Below are positions 6,156 to 12,355 of a stretch of 12,355 bases of DNA, in pieces. Each line of letters begins with the position of its first letter. Positions within the stretch are counted from its first letter, which is position 1. The notes beneath the pieces are model-generated. The model had not been told where the DNA came from. It saw nothing but the letters and a program-made list of their open reading frames with translations, and did not search any database. The translations under genes and the position numbers were made by a program. Source of the stretch: 2-12-FULL-43-11 sp035655355 (GTDB lineage: Bacteria; Patescibacteriota; Minisyncoccia; UBA6257; Colwellbacteraceae); assembly GCA_035655355.1 (NCBI GenBank), contig DASRUQ010000003.1, positions 1 to 12,355 of the forward strand, in the 5' to 3' direction.

Positions 6156-6157
6156 CA

Positions 6158-6664
6158 ATGACATTAACAACTCACGCTTTAGTAGGAGCATCGGCGGCAG
6201 TTTTATTTCCCGAGAAACCCCTGGAAGCTTTTCTAGTTGGATTTGCCAGCCACTTGGCGATAGATTCCTTGCCTCACTGGGATTACAAGCTTCATTCGTT
6301 GGAGAGGAATTCGAATGACCCCCTCTCTACAGATATGAAGTTCGGTAAAGATTTTTTGATAGATCTTAGAAACACCGCTAGTGATTCAATCTTAGGGGTT
6401 TCTTTAAGCGTCTTAATTTTTTCGGTTTTTATTTTTCAGGCTCCGGCGTTTACGGTTCTCATTGCCGCTGGCGCAGGAATACTGCCAGACTTTCTGCAGT
6501 TCGTGTATTTTAAAACCCGCTCCAAACTTTTAGAACCGCTGCAAAAATTTCATATTTGGCTTCAGAAGGGCAGGAGTCTCAATGTCAGCGGGATGGTGGG
6601 GATATCTTGGCAAGTCTTATTGGTGTTGCTGGTTATCGTGGGGCTTAAAGTTTTTAGAGGATAA
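6158..6664 (+). CDS. Small multi-span membrane protein with conserved-looking His/Asp residues (YdjM/DUF457-like?)
   Basis: 168 residues from the ATG at 6158. A longer frame from 6059 exists only because it reads through tRNA-Ala, so I reject that start. Three to four hydrophobic segments are seen (about 7-20, 22-35, 76-110, 145-163). Polar motifs sit at segment ends: THALVGA (His6), SHLAIDSLPHWDY (His32, Asp36, His40, Asp42) and LPDF (Asp111). This pattern resembles the inner-membrane putative metal-dependent hydrolases of the YdjM/DUF457 group, but the match is by eye and weak. The ATG stands 2 nt after the tRNA discriminator base, so no ribosome binding site is possible on the processed mRNA. 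No terminator follows it; rpe starts 29 nt later. Confidence 0.8.
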   Translation: MTLTTHALVGASAAVLFPEKPLEAFLVGFASHLAIDSLPHWDYKLHSLERNSNDPLSTDMKFGKDFLIDLRNTASDSILGVSLSVLIFSVFIFQAPAFTVLIAAGAGILPDFLQFVYFKTRSKLLEPLQKFHIWLQKGRSLNVSGMVGISWQVLLVLLVIVGLKVFRG

Positions 6665-6675
6665 GACTGGTTCCT

Positions 6676-6684
6676 TGTGATAAT
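6676..6684 (+). promoter_or_regulatory. Extended -10 promoter candidate for the rpe operon
   Basis: TG-T-GATAAT is an extended -10 element whose start site would fall at about 6691, 3 nt before the rpe ATG. The mRNA would be nearly leaderless, which fits the lack of a usable Shine-Dalgarno sequence (aagg ends 1 nt before the ATG). No clear -35 is seen. Confidence 0.45.
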
Positions 6685-6693
6685 ATATAAGGC

Positions 6694-7344
6694 ATGCAAA
6701 TCATTCCTGCTATTAACTGTTCAGACTTTGAAACTCTTTCTAGGCAGCTAGAGAAAATATCCTGGTTTCTCCCCAAAGGCGGCTGGGTGCACATAGACAT
6801 AGTTGACGGGATGTTTTCCAAAAACATTACTTGGAATAACCCAGCTGGACTCCTGGATTTAAAATTTTCTTACCCTGACTTTAATTTTGAGATTCATCTG
6901 ATGGTGGAGAGCCCAGATGAATTTGTAGAAATCTGGTTTATGAATGGAGCCAGCCGCGTGATAGTTCATCTAGAAGCAGTCAGTAACCCTGATTATATTT
7001 TAGATATCGCTTCCCGCTACAACGGAGAGGTGACACTCTCCATCATCCCGAGTACGCCTGCCGATCTTTTGTTGCCTCAGGTCGGATCTTTTTCATCGTT
7101 CCAAGTCTTGGCAGTTGAACCCGGTTTTGCCGGTCAGGAATTCAGTTTGGAGTCCCTGGAGAAGATAAAGTTTTTACGTAACGTCGCTCCAAGTGCTAAA
7201 ATAGAAGTTGACGGAGGCATCAATCCGGAAACCGCCAGACTCGCTAAAATTGCCGGGGCCGACACAGCTGTCTCAGCCTCTTATATATTCAACAATATTA
7301 ATCCGCAAAAAGCCTATGAAGAATTAAATGGAGCCGCTGCATGA
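6694..7344 (+). CDS. rpe: Ribulose-phosphate 3-epimerase-like protein
   Basis: Cytoplasmic TIM-barrel enzyme expected to interconvert ribulose 5-phosphate and xylulose 5-phosphate, the xylulose donor for transketolase next door. 216 residues, normal family length. Metal and catalytic positions are present: His33 and Asp35 in HIDIVDG, His68 in HLMV, and Asp173 in EVDGGIN. The phosphate-gripping loop reads VEPGFAGQEF (141-150). Differences from the usual family pattern are Ala6 where PS is common near the N-terminus, Val37 in place of Met in the DxMDG motif, and Glu142 where Asn is common in the NPG loop. A related ketose-phosphate epimerase specificity therefore cannot be excluded. It overlaps the transketolase N-terminal gene by 17 nt, giving translational coupling. 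Confidence 0.88.
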   Translation: MQIIPAINCSDFETLSRQLEKISWFLPKGGWVHIDIVDGMFSKNITWNNPAGLLDLKFSYPDFNFEIHLMVESPDEFVEIWFMNGASRVIVHLEAVSNPDYILDIASRYNGEVTLSIIPSTPADLLLPQVGSFSSFQVLAVEPGFAGQEFSLESLEKIKFLRNVAPSAKIEVDGGINPETARLAKIAGADTAVSASYIFNNINPQKAYEELNGAAA

Positions 7345-8188
7345 TAAAAAAATAAAACTGTTGGAAGAGATCGCCAACCGCATCAGAGAAAAAATTATAG
7401 AAACTCTGGTGGAGGCTGGTAGCGGTCACTCGGCGGGCCCGCTCGGCATGGCTGATGTTTTTACGGCTTTTTATTTTCATATTTTAAAACACAATCCCAA
7501 GAAGCCCAATTGGGCGGAAAGAGATAAACTGATTCTATCGAACGGGCATATTTGTCCGGTACAGTATGTAACTTTGGCTTACGCCGGTTACTTTCCACTC
7601 CAAGAACTCATGACGCTCAGGAAATTGGGGTCTCGTTTACAAGGGCATCCCCACCGCGGGGCTTTGCCGGGGGTAGAGACTACTTCAGGGCCCTTAGGCT
7701 CCGGGCTTAGTCAGGCTTGCGGCGTGGCTTTTTCACATAGAATTGACGGAACTAAAAACAGAGTTTACTGCTTAATGTCGGACGGCGAACAGGATGCGGG
7801 CAATACTTGGGAAGCGGTGATGTTTGCTGGCAAGTACAAGTTGTCTAACTTAACGGCTGTGATGGATAGAAATAACATCCAGATAGACGGCTATACGGAG
7901 CACATCATGCCTTTAGAGCCAATCAAAGAAAAATACGAATCTTTCGGCTGGCATGTTCTGGAGGTTGACGGGCATAATCTGGAGCAGATTGTTGACGCGG
8001 TTAACGAGGCTAAAACTATCTACGAAAAGCCAACTTTGATAGTAGCCCACACTATTCCCGGTAAGGGCGTGAGTTTTATGGAGAAGGATTATTTATGGCA
8101 CGGCAAGCCGCCTACCAGAGAAGAAGCCAAAATAGCTTTGAAAGAATTGCGGACACTGGGCGGTAAAATAAGAAGCGAACACCAATGA
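7328..8188 (+). CDS. tkt: Transketolase, N-terminal subunit (TPP-binding)
   Basis: Half of a split transketolase, which moves two-carbon units between ketose and aldose phosphates in the non-oxidative pentose phosphate pathway. 286 residues cover the thiamine-diphosphate/Mg domain: GSGHSAGPLG (31-40), SNGHICP (71-77), QGHPHR (105-110), GPLGSGLSQACG (121-132), and the cofactor motif SDGEQDAGNTWEA (151-163) followed by MDRNNIQIDG. The first residue of the usual GDGE is Ser here. Full-length bacterial enzymes have about 660 residues in one chain; split forms are known from archaea and several bacterial groups including CPR. The start overlaps rpe, and the stop overlaps the next ATG by 4 nt. Confidence 0.95.
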   Translation: MEPLHDKKIKLLEEIANRIREKIIETLVEAGSGHSAGPLGMADVFTAFYFHILKHNPKKPNWAERDKLILSNGHICPVQYVTLAYAGYFPLQELMTLRKLGSRLQGHPHRGALPGVETTSGPLGSGLSQACGVAFSHRIDGTKNRVYCLMSDGEQDAGNTWEAVMFAGKYKLSNLTAVMDRNNIQIDGYTEHIMPLEPIKEKYESFGWHVLEVDGHNLEQIVDAVNEAKTIYEKPTLIVAHTIPGKGVSFMEKDYLWHGKPPTREEAKIALKELRTLGGKIRSEHQ

Positions 8189-9177
8189 TAATTAAAGAGA
8201 GAAAATTGAATCCGAAGCTTTTTGATGAGGATGTAGAACAAGTCCCCACCAGGAATGGCTACGGCGACGGGCTGGTGAAAGCTGGAGAAGAAAATCCTAA
8301 CGTAGTTGTTTTATGCGCCGACCTTACGGAATCAACTCGTTCTGAAGCCTTTGCCGACAAGTTTCCGGCCAGATTTATTGAAATGGGCGTAGCCGAACAA
8401 AATATGGCTACCGTAGCGGCTGGCCTGGGAATCAGCGGGAAGATCCCTTTTATTTCTTCTTACGCGACTTTTTCCCCGGGAAGGAATTGGGAGCAAATCA
8501 GAACCACCATTGCTTATAATGACTCTAACGTTAAGATTGCCGGTCATCACGCCGGGATTTCGGTAGGTCCGGACGGAGCGACTCACCAGGCGATAGAAGA
8601 CATCGCGACTATGCGGGTCATGGCTAATATGAAGGTTTTTGTGCCTTGCGACGCCATAGAAGCTAAAAAAGCGACTCTGGCGGCAGCCAAACTTTGGGGA
8701 CCGATTTATTTGAGATTTAGCAGAGAGAAAACTCCGGTTATTACTACGGACAAAACCTCTTATACTCCAGGGAAAGCGGAAGTTTTATGGCAGTCTAAAA
8801 AACCTGACTGTGCTATTATCGCTTGCGGACCAGTGCTGCACAACGCGCTGCTCGCCGCGCGCGACCTGGAGAAAGATGGGGTAGGCACTATTGTAGTGAA
8901 TAATCACACTATTAAGCCGATGGACGAGAAAAAGATTATTGAAGTAGTGAGAAAGTGCGGCGCCGTGGTTACCGTGGAAGAACATCAAGTTATGGGCGGG
9001 ATGGGAAGCGCTGTGGCGGAAGTTTTAGCTAAGAAATACCCGGTGCCAATAGAATTTATAGGTATGCAAGATGTTTTCGGTGAATCGGGGCAACCCAAGG
9101 AACTTATTGAAAAATACGGTATGGGTGTCAAGGATATCGCATCTGCTGTTAAGAGAGTAGTAAAGAGAAAGAGATGA
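8185..9177 (+). CDS. tkt: Transketolase, C-terminal subunit (PYR domain and C-terminal domain)
   Basis: Second half of the split enzyme, 330 residues. It holds the pyrimidine-binding domain with the cofactor-activating glutamate in GVAEQNM (Glu71), substrate-site stretches YATFSPGR (93-100), HHAGISVGPDGATHQAIED (121-139) and RFSREKTP (177-184), then the C-terminal domain with VTVEEHQVMGG. Active sites form only when both subunits assemble. The ATGA overlap with the N-terminal gene fits equal synthesis of both halves. Its stop overlaps the ATG of the histidine kinase in the same ATGA manner. Confidence 0.95.
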   Translation: MIIKERKLNPKLFDEDVEQVPTRNGYGDGLVKAGEENPNVVVLCADLTESTRSEAFADKFPARFIEMGVAEQNMATVAAGLGISGKIPFISSYATFSPGRNWEQIRTTIAYNDSNVKIAGHHAGISVGPDGATHQAIEDIATMRVMANMKVFVPCDAIEAKKATLAAAKLWGPIYLRFSREKTPVITTDKTSYTPGKAEVLWQSKKPDCAIIACGPVLHNALLAARDLEKDGVGTIVVNNHTIKPMDEKKIIEVVRKCGAVVTVEEHQVMGGMGSAVAEVLAKKYPVPIEFIGMQDVFGESGQPKELIEKYGMGVKDIASAVKRVVKRKR

Positions 9178-10853
9178 ATCTCTACGCTCTATCGGGATTA
9201 TTTATAGTTATTACCGCCTTCGTCGTTCCGCCTATAATTCTTTTAAATAGCAGAAAAGAAGACAGATTTGTAAATAGTTTATGGATGGCTTTCAATTTTG
9301 CCATAGGCCTTTACGGTTTAGGAATATTTTTTGCTGTCGCTAATTCCGCTGTTCCCTATAATGAAGCTTTATTTTGGTTTAGGGTAGCTTATACCGGAGT
9401 TACTTTTATACCGGTACTTTTTTTCCACCATTCTTATATTTCTTTAGGCCTTAAAATCAAGAAAAAAGTTTTATTTCTTTTATATGGGATAAGCGCCGTA
9501 TTTTGTTTCTTAAGCGCGGGTACGCCCTATTTCTTTGTATTACAGAAAGTATTCGGCGGTTTATGGTACCCGGATGTTCTATCGGAAAATTCGTTGGCTA
9601 ATGCCAACTATATGGCTTTCGTTGTTTACTTCTTCATTTTAGTCGTCGTTACAATCTATAAGTTGTGGGATGCTTTTCGTAAGGCATCCGGCGAGATACG
9701 AGCCCGCTACTTTTACCAATTTATAGGCTCACTGATAGGTTTCGGAGGAGGGAGTACCGCCTTTTTACCTATTTTTCATATATATTTTTATCCTATTTTA
9801 AATATGACTATCCCGTTGTACCAGGTAATAATTAGTTACGCTACGGTTAGATACAGCCTGTTTAATACTAAGGTTATAGCTGCGGAAATAGTGGCCGGTT
9901 TTATGGCGGTTATATTCTTAATTGCCGTTATTGTTCCCGAAAGTATTGTCCTGAAATTGGTTCTGATTGTAGGTTTTGCCGTTACCATCACCGTGCTTGT
10001 TAAAAGCGCCCTGTCCGAGGCAAAAACTAGAGAAGAATTAAGATACTTAAACGAGCACCTTCAAGAGAAAGTAGCCGAACAAACAGTGGAAATACGCCGC
10101 GCCTACGAAGTAGAAAAGAAAGCTAGAGTTGAGCTAGAAGAACTGGATAAAGCCAAGGACCAGTTCATCTTGACCACCCAGCATCACCTGCGGACGCCGC
10201 TCACCATCGTTAAAGGTTATCTTCAGTCAGTCCTTGGTCAAAAGCCTCAAACAATAGACGAAGCCACTAAGACTTCTCTTACAAAAGCCGAAGAGGCCGC
10301 TGACAGAATTGGTACACTAGTTAATGAATTTCTGGATATCTCCCAAATGGAGGTAGGTAAAAGCATTTTGCAGAGAAAGTCCACCAACATTAAAGATCTT
10401 ATAGTTGATGTAATTAAAGAACTTGAGTCCGAAATTCAAAAAAAGAATCTCCCGGTTACTATGGATATTCAAAACGACACCGTTTTAAACATTGATTCAC
10501 AAAAGATGAGGGAAGGTCTCTTAAATATCATAGACAACTCCGTTAAATACAATAAAGCAGGCGGCACTATCTCCATCAAAGGGCTGAAAGTTAATCATCC
10601 TATAGAGAAAGATAAACAAATTTATCGTATTATAGTAGAAGACACCGGCATAGGCATTCCTACAGAAGAACTGCCACAGCTTTTCGCCCAGTATTTCCAA
10701 AGAGGTAAAGAAGCTGAAAAACTCTATACGACCGGCAGGGGCATAGGGTTAGTTGTTACCAAGAACATTATTCAAGCCCACGGAGGCAGAATCTATGCCG
10801 AATCAAAGGGCAGTGATAAAGGAGCGAGGTTTACTATAGAATTACCAATATAA
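9174..10853 (+). CDS. Multi-spanning membrane sensor histidine kinase
   Basis: 559 residues. The N-terminal 277 residues carry about seven to nine membrane segments (roughly 4-24, 37-55, 66-88, 98-118, 146-165, 180-200, 205-225, 234-255, 259-277), resembling the 7TM sensor domains of HisKA_7TM proteins. A coiled-coil linker (about 282-328, EEL..YLNEHLQEKV) leads into the kinase: H-box HHLRTPLT with phosphoacceptor His338, N-box NIIDNSVKYN (451-460), G1 DTGIGIP (490-496), a phenylalanine-rich FAQYFQRG lid region, and G2 GRGIGL (521-526). All catalytic elements are present. No response regulator gene lies in the window. The start overlaps the transketolase stop (ATGA), so the kinase belongs to the sugar-phosphate operon. 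Its signal is unknown. Confidence 0.93.
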   Translation: MNLYALSGLFIVITAFVVPPIILLNSRKEDRFVNSLWMAFNFAIGLYGLGIFFAVANSAVPYNEALFWFRVAYTGVTFIPVLFFHHSYISLGLKIKKKVLFLLYGISAVFCFLSAGTPYFFVLQKVFGGLWYPDVLSENSLANANYMAFVVYFFILVVVTIYKLWDAFRKASGEIRARYFYQFIGSLIGFGGGSTAFLPIFHIYFYPILNMTIPLYQVIISYATVRYSLFNTKVIAAEIVAGFMAVIFLIAVIVPESIVLKLVLIVGFAVTITVLVKSALSEAKTREELRYLNEHLQEKVAEQTVEIRRAYEVEKKARVELEELDKAKDQFILTTQHHLRTPLTIVKGYLQSVLGQKPQTIDEATKTSLTKAEEAADRIGTLVNEFLDISQMEVGKSILQRKSTNIKDLIVDVIKELESEIQKKNLPVTMDIQNDTVLNIDSQKMREGLLNIIDNSVKYNKAGGTISIKGLKVNHPIEKDKQIYRIIVEDTGIGIPTEELPQLFAQYFQRGKEAEKLYTTGRGIGLVVTKNIIQAHGGRIYAESKGSDKGARFTIELPI

Positions 10854-10857
10854 GATT

Positions 10858-12355
10858 ATGGTTTTCTTTCAAGTAATTTCATCCGGAATCGTAGCTTTTA
10901 CAGCAGGATTGTTTTCCTTTTTCATTTTGACTTCCGGAAAGACGGATAAGTTAGGCAGATCCTTCTCCATAAATTCCTTATATGTTGCCGCCTGGGCAGC
11001 GCCTCTGGTCTTTTGGCATTTGGCTGCGGATGGAGGCTCAGCATTATTTTTGATCCAGACGTCAATCGTTTTTTCGCTCTTGATCCCGGCTGGTTTTTTC
11101 AGTTTTACCATTTACTTCGTTGAGTCGGTGACGCATGTTGATTACGGGAAGTATAGAAAAGCAGTTTACGCTATCGGCATTTTCTTCGCCTTACTTCTTG
11201 TTTCGGATATGCTGGGTTTAACCAGTCTTATGCTGCCTAGCGTCAGCCACAAGTGGTGGTTTCCTTATTGGCCTGATGCGGGGCCTATGTTCAAGTATGC
11301 CCTAGTTTATTTCTTCGGAGCCTTTAACGCCGGGTTTTACCTGCTTTTTCAATTAATCAGGAGAAGTCAGGATAGGATTTTGAAGGGACAACTGAAGGCG
11401 GTTCTTATTGGAGTCATAATTGCCATGCTCGGCGGCTCAACTAATTACTTCCTTTGGTATAACGTGGCCATCCCGCCATTCGGCACGATACTTGCCACTA
11501 TCTACGTTATTTCCATGTTTTACGCGATTGCGCGTTACCAGCTTTTCAATATAAAGGTAATTACCGCCCAACTGGTCACTTTTACTATCTGGTCATTTAT
11601 TTTCTTCCGGGTACTCTTCTCCGACACCACTCAGGAATTTGTGGCTAACGCCTCACTTCTCTTATTGGTAATATTTTTTGGAATGTTCCTTATCAAAGGA
11701 GTCCTGAACGAGGTGAAGCGGAAAGAGCAGCTGCAGGTAATTACCGCTGAGCTTAAAAATCTTACGGACCACCTTCAAGAAAAAGTTGATGAGCAAACTA
11801 AAGAAATAAGGCGTTCCTACGAAGTAGAAAAGAAAGCGAGAGTGGAGCTTGAGGATCTTTCAACCGCCAAGGACCAGTTTATCTTGGCGGCGCAAAGCAG
11901 TCTTATTTCGCCCCTCAAATCCATAGAGAAGCGCGTCAAAGAGCTTAAAGACCTATCCTTACCCGGAGAAGCGGTGGAGGACGTTCTTAAAATAGCTGAT
12001 TCCACAGAAAGATTGAATGATTTGGTAGATGAATTCGTGTCCATTTCTCAAATAAGAATCGGCAAAGACGCTCTTAAGACGGAACGGATTAACTTGCCGT
12101 CAATTGTTCGTGGGATTTTTGACGAACTCACTCCACAAATAACGAAAGCTAATCTCCAAACATCCCTCACCTTCCCACCCCTGGAGAAAGACAATGTTTT
12201 AAACCTTGACAAGGAAAAGCTCAAAGAAGCCCTAACCAACCTCATAGACAACGCCGTCAAATACAACCAAGCAGGAGGTTCTATCACCATCAAAGGAGAA
12301 AGGACCCGCCACCCCATAGAACGAGACAAGGAAATATACAGATTAACCATAGAAA
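10858..12355 (+). CDS. Paralogous histidine kinase without phosphoacceptor His (pseudokinase?), cut by window edge
   Basis: Open from ATG 10858 to the right edge: 499 residues with no stop. It has the same plan as the kinase before it: about seven or more membrane segments (to about 281), a coiled coil nearly identical to its neighbour's (HLQEKVxEQTxEIRR, YEVEKKARVELE), and then AKDQFIL. At the H-box the neighbour has HHLRTPL and this protein has SSLISPL (347-353), so the phosphoacceptor is Ser348 and the Arg-Thr of the motif is Ile-Ser. H-box to N-box spacing is 113 residues in both. The N-box is intact (NLIDNAVKYN, 461-470), so ATP binding is plausible; G1 and G2 are beyond the edge. The gene starts 4 nt after the previous stop, a tandem duplication. 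The frame is clean, so it is not a decaying gene. Confidence 0.9.
   Translation, partial: MVFFQVISSGIVAFTAGLFSFFILTSGKTDKLGRSFSINSLYVAAWAAPLVFWHLAADGGSALFLIQTSIVFSLLIPAGFFSFTIYFVESVTHVDYGKYRKAVYAIGIFFALLLVSDMLGLTSLMLPSVSHKWWFPYWPDAGPMFKYALVYFFGAFNAGFYLLFQLIRRSQDRILKGQLKAVLIGVIIAMLGGSTNYFLWYNVAIPPFGTILATIYVISMFYAIARYQLFNIKVITAQLVTFTIWSFIFFRVLFSDTTQEFVANASLLLLVIFFGMFLIKGVLNEVKRKEQLQVITAELKNLTDHLQEKVDEQTKEIRRSYEVEKKARVELEDLSTAKDQFILAAQSSLISPLKSIEKRVKELKDLSLPGEAVEDVLKIADSTERLNDLVDEFVSISQIRIGKDALKTERINLPSIVRGIFDELTPQITKANLQTSLTFPPLEKDNVLNLDKEKLKEALTNLIDNAVKYNQAGGSITIKGERTRHPIERDKEIYRLTIE

Noticed and set aside
6059..6157. N-terminal extension of the 168-residue membrane protein
   Set aside because: The extension is the translation of tRNA-Ala; the ATG after the tRNA gives a normal membrane-protein start.
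10869..11111. Minus-strand frame of 80 residues
   Set aside because: It is the antisense shadow of the second kinase, whose membrane segments and homology to its neighbour are clear.
1..12355. CRISPR arrays, insertion sequences, replication origin
   Set aside because: I looked for regularly spaced repeats, transposase genes and DnaA-box clusters and saw none.

Overview
The window looks like a chromosomal segment of a Candidate Phyla Radiation (Patescibacteria) bacterium, probably of the Parcubacteria/Microgenomates type. This is inference from style, not from a marker gene. The clues are short intergenic gaps, many starts without a Shine-Dalgarno sequence, tRNA genes that do not encode CCA, a transketolase split into two genes, hairpin-forming intergenic palindromes, and housekeeping genes mixed with small unknown membrane proteins.

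Layout. Positions 1-897 (minus) hold a tsaD gene cut by the left edge. Positions 898-1212 have no credible gene; they hold REP-like palindromes, a cluster of four hairpins bounded by inverted tRNA-derived arms, and a bidirectional terminator. A tRNA-Glu(TTC) follows on the minus strand (1219-1290). Positions 1348-1483 could fold into an RNA domain closed by about 17 base pairs, directly before a membrane glycosyltransferase family 2 gene (1491-2990, plus). This gene converges on recG (3007-5202, minus). recG diverges from tRNA-Lys(CTT) (5254-5326, plus), which is followed by about 200 nt of potentially structured sequence, a possible 30-codon Pro/Lys/Gln/Ala-rich ORF and a strong hairpin terminator (5627-5663). 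A consensus sigma-70-type promoter (5705-5733) drives a 64-residue membrane protein with its own terminator. tRNA-Ala(CGC) (6085-6155) then runs almost directly into the ATG of a 168-residue membrane protein.

The right half is one tightly packed plus-strand operon: a ribulose-phosphate 3-epimerase-like gene, the N-terminal and C-terminal halves of transketolase, a multi-spanning membrane histidine kinase, and a second, paralogous kinase cut by the right edge. Junctions are a 17-nt overlap, two ATGA overlaps and a 4-nt gap. The epimerase and transketolase serve the non-oxidative pentose phosphate pathway.

Most notable: the second kinase has lost the phosphoacceptor histidine (Ser at the H-box position) but keeps the N-box, so the pair may be an active kinase with a pseudokinase partner translated with pentose-phosphate enzymes. 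Other points of interest are the RNA-like leader of the glycosyltransferase, the tRNA-Glu-derived hairpin cluster, and the tRNA-Ala/ATG junction, where tRNA 3' processing would itself create a nearly leaderless mRNA.
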